A stretch of 64,000 nucleotides of DNA from JAUXFS01 sp963772635 (GCA_963772635.1 CAVYYK010000004.1:33923-97922), one strand, 5' to 3'. Positions 48,738-58,008 are shown, numbered from the stretch's first letter. The notes: generated by a model from the sequence alone, not told the origin. Translations and numbers: made by a program.

Positions 48738-49015
48738 TCGACGACCTTGGGCACGGTGTAGAAATCGTCCGTCCCCTCCGGGGCGTTGGCGAGAACGGCC
48801 TCCCGGCAGCGGCCGTCGGTCACCGCGTCGTCCCGCCTGGGCAGGGCCATCTCGACGACGCTGGTCATCGGCTCGACACCTTCGGTATCGACCTCGGCCA
48901 ACTGCTCGACCCAGCCGATGATAGCGGACAACTCGCCGGCGAGTCCTTCGAGCTGGTCGTCGTCGACGCGCATCCGCGCGAGGAAGGCGATGTTCTTGAC
49001 GGTGTTTCTGTCCAA
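48734..49015 (-). CDS. gatC: Aspartyl/glutamyl-tRNA amidotransferase subunit C
   Basis: A 93-residue GatC: MDRNTVKNIAFLARMRVDDDQL at the start, GVEPMTSVVEMALPRRDD in the middle and APEGTDDFYTVPKVVE at the end, all conserved in the family. It wraps GatA and GatB and stabilises the complex. First gene of gatC-gatA; their coding regions overlap by four bases. Confidence 0.93.
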   Translation of the reverse strand: MDRNTVKNIAFLARMRVDDDQLEGLAGELSAIIGWVEQLAEVDTEGVEPMTSVVEMALPRRDDAVTDGRCREAVLANAPEGTDDFYTVPKVVE

Positions 49016-49222
49016 CGGTGGGGACTTCCTTGCTCACGATAGTCGAGCGGCGGGGACGGCGGTCCGGAACCTAGCATTCGCACCATGGCCGTGCAAGTCG
49101 GGCCGACCTCCTGAACTATCGAACGGAAGGAAACCGCGACCCTCACAGGGCGCGCGCTTTCCCTGTCATCGCACCTTAAGGTCACACCCGGGAACGAGGG
49201 CCGTACCCGGCATTTCGCTGCT

Positions 49223-50380
49223 TCAAAAACCGAGCTTGAAACCGGCTGTGGCGCCCCACCCGTTGTTCTTCTGGCTGTTGTCCTCGTTCTCACCGTCAAA
49301 CCAGAAGACGCCGCCGACCAAACGGACACCCGGCCCCAACTGGTAGGTGCCGCTGAGGACCGCCTGGTCGAGATGGCCCTTACCGCTGTTGCTCGTCGGG
49401 TTTTCTTCACCTTTCATGTAATTGACGCCGACCGTGTAGGGTCCGGTCTCGTAGTTCGCTCCGACGATCCAGCTTCGACTGTTGAAGCGCGTGTTGAAGC
49501 CGTCGTCACCGGTACCCCGATTGTAGGCACCGCCGAAGCTGAAGCCGGCATAATTGAACTGCGCTCCGAAATCGTAGGCATTCAAATTGTCGTTGCCACC
49601 CGTGACCAAGTCGGCACCCGTATCACCGAACAGGTAACCGGCCGAAAGCTGAACCCCAAAGCCGTTGAAGTCTTCGGTATAGTTGATGCCACCGGCAAAG
49701 CCGTTGTTGACGTTATTGCCGTTGCCATTATTGAGCTTGAGGCTACCATTATTGTCTCCACCGGCCTGGAACTGCGGGATGAACGAGACGCCGAGTTGCA
49801 CACCCGAGAACCGAGGCGAAACGTAATTGATCTTGCCGGAGTCGTCGTCGCCGAATTCCAGAAACGTGGTACCGGTCGCCCGGTCGAACAGGGTCAGACC
49901 GGGATTGACATAGAACTCGTTATTGATGACGTCGCCGGAATCGAGACTGACGCCGCCGTCCGGCGCGGTCACGTGTAACAGGGAGGCTGCGTTGTCCAGA
50001 TCACCCAAGATCAATTGACCGAGGGAATCGCTTTGCACGAACAGGTACAACTCGTCGATCTGGTCGCCCGAGGTGTTGGCTTCGAGCTGGACGTTGACGC
50101 CGAAGGTGATACCGTTGTCGAGTGTCGTCTCGCCGACGAAGCAGATTTCGCTGTTGTGCTTCTCGGTGACGAGATTGGTCGAACGCTGGGCGCCGCTGAG
50201 AGCGTTGTTGTCGTAGTGCTGCTTGGCCCCGACCATCCACTGCTGGAAGTAACCGTGGACACCAATGTCAATCCTTTCCGCGGCGACCGCGTTCACCGCA
50301 ACCCCGGAGATCATCCCCGCCGTCGCCAGGGCGGTCGTGCCGTAAAGGAAGTGCTTGTGCTTATGCGTCTTGTTCCGCAT
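49223..50380 (-). CDS. Outer-membrane porin
   Basis: A 385-residue porin. ATG at 50380 (MRNKTHKHKHFLYGTTALA) with AGGGG upstream; the signal ends near VAAERIDIG. The mature part alternates beta-strands with Asn/Gly/Asp-rich loops (for example a run with many Asn and Gly around residue 200) and ends in Phe (TAGFKLGF), as outer-membrane beta-barrels do. Typical of general porins of Rhodospirillales; solute unknown. Single gene, with an A+T-rich promoter region of about 380 bases to the divergent ruvX. Confidence 0.88.
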   Translation of the reverse strand: MRNKTHKHKHFLYGTTALATAGMISGVAVNAVAAERIDIGVHGYFQQWMVGAKQHYDNNALSGAQRSTNLVTEKHNSEICFVGETTLDNGITFGVNVQLEANTSGDQIDELYLFVQSDSLGQLILGDLDNAASLLHVTAPDGGVSLDSGDVINNEFYVNPGLTLFDRATGTTFLEFGDDDSGKINYVSPRFSGVQLGVSFIPQFQAGGDNNGSLKLNNGNGNNVNNGFAGGINYTEDFNGFGVQLSAGYLFGDTGADLVTGGNDNLNAYDFGAQFNYAGFSFGGAYNRGTGDDGFNTRFNSRSWIVGANYETGPYTVGVNYMKGEENPTSNSGKGHLDQAVLSGTYQLGPGVRLVGGVFWFDGENEDNSQKNNGWGATAGFKLGF

Positions 50381-50762
50381 TGGTTTGACCCCTTGCGCGT
50401 CCACGTGCCGGCGGCGAGCCCACCTCGGCCGCATTCCACCTATGAATGCAAGCACCGGACCAAAACCGTAACATAAATGCAACACATGCCTTTCGAAGAT
50501 TATTGTTTATTTATAGATGGTTACTGCGCTGCAACTTGTGTCGGTGGGGGCTCGGCGTTGCGATCATCGGGAGGGCGTCTAAAAAATAGGCAAGTGGCCG
50601 ATTTTAACCGAGAAGTTGCTGATTCTTTGTGCGCGGACCGCTGCTCAGGACCTCGATCCTCGATCCACGCATCCCGGATTTGCATGTCTCGGAGACTGTC
50701 ATGTCCCGGTCAATGCGATCTGTGACCGCCGTCGAAACCCGAGATCGGCACTGGAATCGAAA
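50381..50762. other. 382-base A+T-rich divergent promoter region
   Basis: The space between divergent porin and ruvX. The part at 50470-50600 is much richer in A+T than the rest (TATAAATAAACAATAAT on the minus strand at about 50500-50520) and likely carries the porin promoter. I see no gene in it. Confidence 0.45.
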
Positions 50763-51265
50763 ATGCCGATCATGACGCCCCTCGAACTGCGGTCCGGATT
50801 GCAGCCGGGTCAGCGGTTGCTGGGCCTCGACGTCGGCAGCAAGACCGTCGGCTTGGCGTCTGTCGGATCCGACGCTAGACCGTGGCCACCCCCCTGCAGA
50901 CCCTGCGCCGGACCAAGTTCACCCGGGACGCTGAGTTGCTGCGTCGGATCGCGGAGGAGCATGAGGTCGGCGGGCTCGTCATCGGGTTGCCGGTGAGCAT
51001 GGATGGTACCGAGGGGCCGCGTTGCCAGTCGGTCCGCCAATTCGCCACCAATCTTCTCCAGGTTTTCGAACTCCCCGTCGCCTTCTGGGACGAGCGGCTG
51101 TCGACGGCGGCGGTGCAAAGGATGCTGATCGACGAGGCCGACATGAGCCGCCGGCGCCGCAGCGAAGTCGTTGACAAGGCCGCCGCCGCCTACATCCTGC
51201 AAGGCGCCCTCGACGCCATCGCGGCCCAATCGCTCTCCGGCAGGGCCCCGGAGCGCCGGCGATGA
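50763..51265 (+). CDS. ruvX: RuvX/YqgF, putative pre-16S rRNA nuclease, two frame breaks
   Basis: A protein of about 167 residues with an RNase H-like fold. The N-terminal part (MTPLELRSGL...LLGLDVGSKTVGLA, with the catalytic Asp in LLGLDVGS) is in one frame; after a surplus T at 50859 and a surplus C near 50881 the family sequence LSDPTLDVATPLQTLRR continues, then LVIGLPVSMDG (second strand with Glu/Asp), FWDERLSTAAVQRML and VVDKAAAAYILQGALD. This protein trims 16S rRNA ends. Its stop overlaps the start of the AEC gene by four bases. Confidence 0.85.
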
Positions 51266-52182
51266 TCGCTATTCTCTCGGCGCTGATTCCGGTGTTCGCG
51301 GTGATCGTGCTCGGCCACGTGTTCAAGCGCACGCGGACGATCCCCGACGCGTTCTGGCAACCGGCTGAGCGGATCACCTTTTTCGTCTTTTTCCCCGCGC
51401 TCCTGTTCGCCAATACGGCGCGGGCGGATCTCGGTGGCCTGCAGGTCCTGCCGATGGTCGGGGCGATCCTGATCGCGATCGCCTCGGTGGTCGCTCTCAG
51501 CTTCCTGTTCCGACCGCCGCTGAAACTGAACGGTCCGGCCTTTACCTCGTTGGTCCAGGGCGGCATTCGGCCCAACGTCTACCTGGCGATCGCCGCCGCA
51601 TCGGCGTTGTACGGCGGCGAGGGGCTCACGGTGATCAGCCTCTGCGTCGCTTTCGGCGTGCCCGCCGTCAATGTGATCAGCATTGTCGCGATGGTTCGCT
51701 ACGCCTCCGCGGACGGCGCCGTCGTCGGCTGGCGGTCGATGCTCGCGCAAGTCGCCAAGAACCCGCTGATCATCGCCTGTGTCGGCGGCTTGCTGATGAA
51801 CGTCGCGGGGATCGGACTGCCGCCGCTGATCGGTCCGCTGCTGGACATCCTGGGACGCGCCTCGCTGCCGATCGGGCTGCTGGCGGTCGGCGCCGGCCTC
51901 GATCTCGCGGCGATTCGGCCGGCGGGACGGGCGGTCGCGGTCGCGGCATCGTTGAAGCTGCTCGTGCTGCCCGTCCTGACCTTCCTCCTTTGCCGCGGAT
52001 TCGGGATCGAAGGCACGACGGCGGCCGTCGCGGTGCTTTACGCGGCGATGCCCAACTCGGCGACAGCCTACGTGATGGCCCGGCAGATGGGCGGAGACAC
52101 GGTGATGCTGGCCGGTTCGATCACCGCCACCACCCTGGCCGCGGCGGTCACCCTTCCGTTGATGCTGGGCTTGTTCGGATAG
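51262..52182 (+). CDS. AEC family (auxin efflux carrier-type) transporter
   Basis: A 306-residue membrane protein with about ten hydrophobic segments, MIAILSALIPVFAVIVLGH at the start, GGIRPNVYLAIAAASALYGG in the crossover region and a second half beginning AKNPLIIACVGGLLMNVAG. The family exports or imports small organic anions and is related to the malonate and auxin carriers. Substrate unknown. It overlaps ruvX and is followed 52 bases later by pyrB. Confidence 0.88.
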   Translation: MIAILSALIPVFAVIVLGHVFKRTRTIPDAFWQPAERITFFVFFPALLFANTARADLGGLQVLPMVGAILIAIASVVALSFLFRPPLKLNGPAFTSLVQGGIRPNVYLAIAAASALYGGEGLTVISLCVAFGVPAVNVISIVAMVRYASADGAVVGWRSMLAQVAKNPLIIACVGGLLMNVAGIGLPPLIGPLLDILGRASLPIGLLAVGAGLDLAAIRPAGRAVAVAASLKLLVLPVLTFLLCRGFGIEGTTAAVAVLYAAMPNSATAYVMARQMGGDTVMLAGSITATTLAAAVTLPLMLGLFG

Positions 52183-52234
52183 TGGTGTCGTCCGGCTTGC
52201 GCCGGCCACGGCCGCAACCGTATAGTCCCGGCCC

Positions 52235-53209
52235 ATGACCGACGGCGCCTCCTCCGCCTCCTTTCCTCACCGCCACCTGCTCGGCATCGAAGGCCTTTCG
52301 CCGCCGGAGATCAGCGTGCTGCTCGACCGTTCGGAAAGCTACGTCGAACAGAATCGACAGGCCGACAAGAAGAAATCGGTGCTGCGCGGGCGCACCATCA
52401 TCAACCTGTTCTTCGAAGCGTCGACGCGGACGCGGACCTCGTTCGAGCTGGCCGGCAAACGGCTCGGCGGCGACGTCATCAACATGTCGCTCTCGACCAG
52501 CGCGATCAAGAAGGGCGAGACCGTGATGGACACGGCGATGACCCTGAACGCCATGCACCCCGACGTCCTGGTGGTGCGCCATCCCGAATCGGGCGCCGTC
52601 AAGTTGCTGTCGGAGCAAGTGAACTGCGCCGTCGTCAACGCCGGCGACGGCTCTCATGAACACCCGACCCAGGCGCTGCTCGACGCGCTGACCATCCGCC
52701 GGCGCAAGGGCCGTCTCTCCGGACTGAGGGTCGTCATCTGCGGCGACGTCATGCACTCGCGGGTGGCCCGGTCCAACATCCACCTGCTCAACATCATGGG
52801 CGCCAGCGTCCGGCTGGTGGCGCCCGGAACGCTGCTTCCGGCGGAGGTCGAACGCCTGGGGGTCGAGGTCTTCCACGACATGCGCGCCGGCCTCGAGGGC
52901 TGCGACATCGTGATGATGCTGCGGCTGCAGACCGAGCGCATGCATTCCAACTTCTTTCCTTCCGTCCGCGAGTACTTTCACTTCTTCGGGCTCGACTACG
53001 ACAAGCTGTCGAAAGCCAATCCGGAGGCGCTGATCATGCACCCGGGGCCGATGAACCGGGGCGTCGAGATCGACTCGGTGGTTGCCGACGACTACGGGCG
53101 CAGCGTCATCCGTGAGCAGGTGGAAATGGGAGTCGCCGTGCGTATGGCATGCCTGGAGCTGCTGAGCCAGAACCTCTCCGGGGCAGATTCGGGCGCGCGG
53201 AACATCTGA
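52235..53209 (+). CDS. pyrB: Aspartate carbamoyltransferase catalytic subunit
   Basis: A 324-residue ATCase: carbamoyl-phosphate motif FEASTRTRTSFE at about 55-66, NAGDGSHEHPTQALLD near 130-145 and the aspartate-side MLRLQTERM. It makes carbamoyl-aspartate, the first committed step of pyrimidine synthesis. It overlaps the dihydroorotase-like gene by one base (TGATG), the usual pyrB-pyrC pair in alphaproteobacteria; there is no pyrI. Confidence 0.96.
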   Translation: MTDGASSASFPHRHLLGIEGLSPPEISVLLDRSESYVEQNRQADKKKSVLRGRTIINLFFEASTRTRTSFELAGKRLGGDVINMSLSTSAIKKGETVMDTAMTLNAMHPDVLVVRHPESGAVKLLSEQVNCAVVNAGDGSHEHPTQALLDALTIRRRKGRLSGLRVVICGDVMHSRVARSNIHLLNIMGASVRLVAPGTLLPAEVERLGVEVFHDMRAGLEGCDIVMMLRLQTERMHSNFFPSVREYFHFFGLDYDKLSKANPEALIMHPGPMNRGVEIDSVVADDYGRSVIREQVEMGVAVRMACLELLSQNLSGADSGARNI

Positions 53210-54525
53210 TGGCGATGCGCAACGGCAATGGCCCGGGACGCGTGGCCTACAGAAATGCCCGGCTGCTCGACCCCGCCACCGGGCTGGACGTCCGTGGCGG
53301 TCTGTTGACCGAGGGCGAGTTCGTCGCCGACCTAGGCCCGAACCTGTTCGCCAACGGCATCCCCGAGGGCGCGGCGGAGGTCGATTGCGAGGGCCACTGC
53401 CTCTGCCCGGGACTGGTCGACATCCGGGTGCAACTCCGCGAACCCGGCGAGGAACACAAGGGAACCCTGGCCTCGACCGGGTTGGCGGCAACCGCGGGCG
53501 GCATTACGTCGATGGTCTGCCTGCCCAACACCCGACCGGTCATCGACGATATGTCGGTGGTCGAGTTCGTCGCCCGCCGCGCCCGCCTGTTGGGGCTGAC
53601 CAAGGTCTACCCCTACGGTGCCGTGACCAAGGGCCTGGAAGGCCGGGAACTGGCGGAGATCGGCATGCTCGCCGAGGCCGGCGCCCTCGCCTTCACCGAC
53701 GGCGTCAAGGCGATCGCCAGCGCCCGGGTCATGCGTCAGGCGCTCAGCTATGCCCGGACGTTCGGGCTGTTGATCATCGAGCACGCGGAAGAGCCGACCC
53801 TCGCCGAAGGCGGCGACATGAACGCCGGCGAGATGGCCACCCGGCTGGGCCTGATCGGCATCCCGCGCGAGGCGGAGGTGATCATGGTCGAGAGGGATCT
53901 GAGGCTGGCGGAGCTCACCGACGGACGGCTCCATTTCGCCCATCTCTCGACCGGCAGCGCGATCAACGCGGTACGCCGGGCCAAGGACAAGGGCCTGAAG
54001 GTGACCTGCGATACCGCGCCGCCCTATTTTGCCCTCAACGAGAACGCGGTCGGCGACTACCGGACCTTCTCCAAGCTGTCGCCGCCGCTGCGTGACGAGG
54101 ACGATCGGCTGGCGGTGATCCAGGGCCTGCTCGACGGTACCATCGACGCCATCGCTTCCGACCATGCCCCCGAGGACGAGGACTCCAAGCGCCTACCGTT
54201 CGCCCAGGCCGCTTTCGGCGGTATCGGATTGGAAACGTTGCTGGCGGTATCGCTCGAACTGTATCACAACGGGTACATGTCATTGCCGGACGTGCTGGGG
54301 CTGATCACCTTCAAGCCGGCCGACCTGCTGGGTCTTCGCGCCGGACGGCTGGCCAAGGGGGAACCCGCCGACCTGACCCTGTTCGATCCCGAGCGCGCCT
54401 GGCGGGTGCGGGAGCACGAGCTGCACAGCAAATCCAAGAACACGCCTTTCGACTATCGGCCGGTACAGGGACGGGTGTTGATGACCGTCGTCGATGGCCG
54501 CCGGGTGTTCACGTTGGACGGCTGA
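53209..54525 (+). CDS. pyrC: Dihydroorotase-like protein lacking the HxH zinc motif (PyrC')
   Basis: A 438-residue amidohydrolase-fold protein. ATG at 53209 overlaps the pyrB stop. The segment that in active dihydroorotase reads D-x-H-x-H-x-R-E-P-G here reads DIRVQLREPG: both metal-binding His are replaced (Arg, Gln). Later His residues are still present (IIEHAEE, FAHLSTGS, SDHAPEDED). In Pseudomonas such an inactive PyrC' is needed to hold PyrB in its active dodecamer. The same role is likely here (inference); then an active dihydroorotase must be encoded elsewhere. Confidence 0.88.
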   Translation: MAMRNGNGPGRVAYRNARLLDPATGLDVRGGLLTEGEFVADLGPNLFANGIPEGAAEVDCEGHCLCPGLVDIRVQLREPGEEHKGTLASTGLAATAGGITSMVCLPNTRPVIDDMSVVEFVARRARLLGLTKVYPYGAVTKGLEGRELAEIGMLAEAGALAFTDGVKAIASARVMRQALSYARTFGLLIIEHAEEPTLAEGGDMNAGEMATRLGLIGIPREAEVIMVERDLRLAELTDGRLHFAHLSTGSAINAVRRAKDKGLKVTCDTAPPYFALNENAVGDYRTFSKLSPPLRDEDDRLAVIQGLLDGTIDAIASDHAPEDEDSKRLPFAQAAFGGIGLETLLAVSLELYHNGYMSLPDVLGLITFKPADLLGLRAGRLAKGEPADLTLFDPERAWRVREHELHSKSKNTPFDYRPVQGRVLMTVVDGRRVFTLDG

Positions 54526-54528
54526 ACG

Positions 54529-55134
54529 ATGCCCGAAGCCGCCCAAGGGATCACCGTCCTTCACCAGCTCTCCGCGGTCGTCGGCTATCTTCTCGGCTCG
54601 ATCCCGTTCGGACTGCTGCTCACCCGCCTCGCCGGCAAGGGCGACATCCGCAGCATCGGTTCGGGCAACATCGGCGCAACCAACGTGCTGCGCACCGGCA
54701 GCAAGGGTCTGGCGGCGCTGACCTTGCTGCTCGACGGCGGCAAGGGTGCCGTGGCGGCATTGGTGATGGGCCATTGGGGAGCGGACTACGCGTTGCTCGC
54801 CGGCCTGTTCGCCGTGGTCGGCCACGATTTCCCGATCTGGCTCAAATTCCAGGGCGGCAAGGGTGTGGCGACGACGATCGGGGTGCTGCTCGCCCTCGCC
54901 TGGCCGGTGGGACTGATCGCCTGCGGCGTCTGGCTGGCGACGGCGCTGGTTTTTCGAATCTCGTCGCTGGCGGCGCTGGTCGCGCTCGCCGCCTCGCCGT
55001 TGTTGATGGTGTGGCTCGCCGATGGCAGCCGGGCGGTGATCGCGGCGTTGCTGGCGCTGCTCGCCTTCGCCCGTCACTACGCCAACATCCGCCGGCTGCT
55101 CAAGGGCGAGGAACCCAAGATCGGCGGCGGCTGA
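54529..55134 (+). CDS. plsY: Glycerol-3-phosphate acyltransferase PlsY
   Basis: A 201-residue inner-membrane enzyme with about five membrane segments. The three catalytic loops are visible: SGNIGATNVLRT (about residue 43-54), DGGKGAVAAL and FQGGKGVATTIG. It acylates glycerol-3-phosphate using acyl-phosphate. It follows pyrB-pyrC with three bases between and ends 6 bases before a convergent gene. Confidence 0.94.
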   Translation: MPEAAQGITVLHQLSAVVGYLLGSIPFGLLLTRLAGKGDIRSIGSGNIGATNVLRTGSKGLAALTLLLDGGKGAVAALVMGHWGADYALLAGLFAVVGHDFPIWLKFQGGKGVATTIGVLLALAWPVGLIACGVWLATALVFRISSLAALVALAASPLLMVWLADGSRAVIAALLALLAFARHYANIRRLLKGEEPKIGGG

Positions 55135-55140
55135 CGAACC

Positions 55141-56298
55141 CTACTCCCGGGTTCGGGCCTCCACCAGGAGATCCGCGACCTCGCGCACCGCGCCCATGCC
55201 GCCCGGCAACGAGGTGACGATGTCGACCTCGCGGAGGACGGCGGGATGGGAATCCACCGGCGCGATGCCGACGCCCGACGCCCGGATGCAGGTCAGGTCG
55301 TTGACGTCGTTGCCCATGAACGCCACTGCGTCCATGCCGATCCCGAGTTCGCCGGCGATGCCCTCGAGAACCGGAAGCTTCTCGCCGACGCCCTGAACGC
55401 AACGGAGCTTCAGCTTGTTGCAGCGGGCGGTGACCACCGGGTTGCCTTCCTTGGAGATGACGACGACGGGAAGTCCCGCCGCCCGCAACAGGTCCATGCC
55501 CATGCCGTCGCCGCGACTGCACAGCACCGCCTCGCGGCCGTCCTCGAGGACGATCACCCGGTTGTCGGTCATCACCCCGTCGAAATCGAGGGCGAGCAGG
55601 CGGACGTGGCGAAGCAATTCGATCCCCCGCCCGGTCCACAGCCGGCGGTGCAGCGCCTCGCCCACGTGCCAGTCGTCCTCGCCAGCCAGCCGAAGACCGT
55701 ACGCCGACGGGATCTCGTAGAGAACGATCCGCCCGCCGAGTTGGTCGCCCGATTGCCGCAGATGGGCCGTCCGCGTCACCGTGATCGAGCCGTTCTCCGC
55801 ATACCGGGGCTCCCGGCCCGCCGCCGCGCCGTCGTCGACCGGCAGCGCCCCGCCGTTCTCGTCCTCGACCCACAGGACACCCGGAGAGCGGTGGACGGAA
55901 ACCAGGGAGTCGCCGTCACGGTCGAGCAGGTGGTTGATGGCGCCGTCGATCATCTGCGGGGTGCGCAGCGGGCAGGCGGGCGGCAAGATCAGGGTGAACG
56001 CCGGCGAAGCGCCGTCCCGGCGCTCGAGTTCGGCGAGGGCACGCGACACAAGCGGTTCGAGCGCTCCGTCGTCCGCTCCCGGCCGGACCGGACCGGTGAT
56101 CACCTCCGCCCCCCAGTCGCCGGCGATCCGCGCGATCTCGCCGTCGTCGGTGGCGACGATCGTGCGGCCGATCCGGGCGCTTTGGCGCGCCTGCTCGATC
56201 GAATGGGTGATCAGCGGCCGTCCGGCGAACGGACGCGCCGCCCCGCCGGGAACGTGGGTCGATCCGCTCGCTGCTGGAATGATGGCGACAACGTCCAT
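55141..56298 (-). CDS. Acylneuraminate cytidylyltransferase-HAD phosphatase fusion
   Basis: A 385-residue two-domain protein. Residues 1-215 are a CMP-sugar synthetase-type nucleotidyltransferase, but the nucleotide loop reads PAASGSTHVPGGAARPFAG where active enzymes have PARGGSKxxPxKN; the key Arg and Lys residues are missing. Residues 225-385 are a KdsC-like HAD phosphatase with the catalytic DFDGVMTDN, ISKEGN and GNDVNDL motifs intact. Such fusions handle nonulosonic or octulosonic acid activation; here the phosphatase seems competent while the transferase looks degenerate. Monocistronic, convergent with plsY, divergent from the MlaF-like gene. Confidence 0.8.
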   Translation of the reverse strand: MDVVAIIPAASGSTHVPGGAARPFAGRPLITHSIEQARQSARIGRTIVATDDGEIARIAGDWGAEVITGPVRPGADDGALEPLVSRALAELERRDGASPAFTLILPPACPLRTPQMIDGAINHLLDRDGDSLVSVHRSPGVLWVEDENGGALPVDDGAAAGREPRYAENGSITVTRTAHLRQSGDQLGGRIVLYEIPSAYGLRLAGEDDWHVGEALHRRLWTGRGIELLRHVRLLALDFDGVMTDNRVIVLEDGREAVLCSRGDGMGMDLLRAAGLPVVVISKEGNPVVTARCNKLKLRCVQGVGEKLPVLEGIAGELGIGMDAVAFMGNDVNDLTCIRASGVGIAPVDSHPAVLREVDIVTSLPGGMGAVREVADLLVEARTRE

Positions 56299-56466
56299 CG
56301 GAATTCACGTCCTTTCATCGAAGATCGGGCCCTTCGCAAACGATGCGGCGCGCATAGAACCAGCACACCGGGGGGGCGTCAACCGGCCGTTCGCGCGCGC
56401 CGGATCACAAAACCGCTGGCAGACCGTCGACAGCCGTTGAATAATGGCGCCGAACAAGGGAGCACC

Positions 56467-57252
56467 ATGTCCGAAACCGAAGCCGCCATCGTCGTCAAGG
56501 ACCTGACCATCTCCTACGGCGATTTCCTGATCCAGCAGAACCTGAGCTTCACCGTCAGGCGCGGTGCGATCTTCATCATCATGGGCGGCAGCGGTTGCGG
56601 CAAGACCACGGTGATGCGCTGCCTCACCGGCCTCAAGGAACCGTCCCGGGGCCAGGTTTTCCTCGACGGCGTCAGCTTCTGGGAAGCGGAAGACGCGGAA
56701 CAGGAAATGCTCTCGCGCAAGCTCGGCATCGTCTACCAGCAGGGTGCGCTGTGGAGCTCGATGACCCTGGCCGAGAACGTCGCCCTTCCGCTCGGCGAAT
56801 ACACCGACCTCGGCCCCAAGGACATCCGCGACCTCGTCTCGCTCAAGCTGGCGCTGGTCGGGCTCGCCGGCTTCGAGGACTACTACCCGTCGGAGATCAG
56901 CGGCGGCATGCGCAAACGCGCCAGCGTCGCCCGCGCCCTCGCCCTCGACCCCGAGCTGCTGTTCTTCGACGAGCCTTCCGCCGGCCTCGATCCGATCACC
57001 TCGTCGCTGCTCGACGATCTCATCGCCCAGCTTCGCGACAGCCTCGGCACGACGATGGTGATGGTTACCCACGAGTTGCCGAGCATCTTCGCGATCGGCG
57101 ACGATTCGGTGTTTCTCGACCCCGAAACCAAAACGATGATCGCCGAAGGCGACCCCAAGCGCCTGCTCAAGGAAAGCCGGGACCCGAGGGTGCACGCCTT
57201 TCTCACCCGCGGCGGCAAGGACACGGTCGGCCAGACACAACACCAGATATAG
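56467..57252 (+). CDS. ABC transporter ATP-binding protein, MlaF-like
   Basis: A 261-residue ATPase: Walker A GGSGCGKTT, Q-loop YQQGALWSSMTLAENVALPL, signature ISGGMRKR, Walker B LLFFDEPSAGLDP and the switch His in THELPSIF. SGGMRKR and AGLDP are characteristic of MlaF/Ttg2A-type ATPases that power phospholipid movement. Its permease (MlaE) and substrate protein (MlaD) are not here; the next gene is crcB. ATG at 56467 has GGGAG five bases upstream. Confidence 0.9.
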   Translation: MSETEAAIVVKDLTISYGDFLIQQNLSFTVRRGAIFIIMGGSGCGKTTVMRCLTGLKEPSRGQVFLDGVSFWEAEDAEQEMLSRKLGIVYQQGALWSSMTLAENVALPLGEYTDLGPKDIRDLVSLKLALVGLAGFEDYYPSEISGGMRKRASVARALALDPELLFFDEPSAGLDPITSSLLDDLIAQLRDSLGTTMVMVTHELPSIFAIGDDSVFLDPETKTMIAEGDPKRLLKESRDPRVHAFLTRGGKDTVGQTQHQI

Positions 57253-57255
57253 CAG

Positions 57256-57657
57256 ATGACGAGTTCGCAATTGCTGATGCCCCTCTGGGTCGCCCTGGGC
57301 AGCGCGCTTGGCGGTGTCTTCCGCTACTGGTGCTCCGGCTTCATCGCCGAGCGTATCGGCGAGACCTTTCCGTGGGGGACGCTGTTCGTCAATGTCGTCG
57401 GGTCGATGCTGATCGGGTTGTTCGCCACCGTCACCGGCCCGGACGGCCGGCTGCTGATCGGCGCCGAAACCCGGATGTTCTTCATGCTCGGGGTGTTCGG
57501 CGGGTTCACCACCTTCTCGTCGTTCAGCCTGCAGACCCTGAACCTGATCCAGGACGGGGAGTGGCTGTACGTCTCCGGCTACGTCATCGGCTCGCTCGTC
57601 CTCTGCCTCGTCGGCGTCTGGCTTGGCCACATGCTCGGCATGGCCTATAATCGTTAG
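57256..57657 (+). CDS. crcB: CrcB/Fluc fluoride channel
   Basis: A 133-residue protein with four membrane segments and the family motifs FPWGTLFVNVVGS and GGFTTFSSFS (the Phe-rich fluoride path). Fluc channels are dual-topology dimers that expel fluoride. It follows the ATPase gene by three bases, possibly in one transcript, and precedes DUF190, a common partner. No fluoride riboswitch was recognised upstream. Confidence 0.95.
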   Translation: MTSSQLLMPLWVALGSALGGVFRYWCSGFIAERIGETFPWGTLFVNVVGSMLIGLFATVTGPDGRLLIGAETRMFFMLGVFGGFTTFSSFSLQTLNLIQDGEWLYVSGYVIGSLVLCLVGVWLGHMLGMAYNR

Positions 57658-57669
57658 AGAGGTCCCACC

Positions 57670-58008
57670 ATGCAGATCTCCGAAGACGCCGTCCTGCTCC
57701 GGATCTTCATCGGCGAGAGCGAGCGCTACGAGCACCGCCCGCTGTACGAGGCGATCGTTCTGAAAGCGCGGGAAATGCATCTCGCCGGCGCGACGGTGCT
57801 CCGCGGGCCGATGGGGTTCGGCCACGCCGCCCACCTGCACACTGCCAAGATCCTCCGCCTCTCCGACGACCTGCCGCTGGTGATCGAGATCGTCGACACC
57901 GAGGACCGGATCCGCGGCTTCGTCGACGAGGTCGAGCCGATGGTCGCCAGCGGCCTGATCACCCTCGAGAAGGCGACGGTGATCCGCTACGGCCCTCGGA
58001 AATCCTAG
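57670..58008 (+). CDS. DUF190 family protein
   Basis: A 112-residue soluble protein of the DUF190 family: LRIFIGESERYEHRPLYEAIV at the start, AGATVLRGPMGFG, then LPLVIEIVDTEDRIRGFV. The PII-like fold forms trimers; genes often pair with crcB, as here (12 bases apart), suggesting a part in fluoride tolerance or its sensing. Binding partner unknown. Confidence 0.9.
   Translation: MQISEDAVLLRIFIGESERYEHRPLYEAIVLKAREMHLAGATVLRGPMGFGHAAHLHTAKILRLSDDLPLVIEIVDTEDRIRGFVDEVEPMVASGLITLEKATVIRYGPRKS

Noticed and set aside
57100..57256. Fluoride riboswitch upstream of crcB
   Set aside because: crcB follows the ATPase by three bases; I could not find the conserved riboswitch core in the preceding sequence or before the ATPase.
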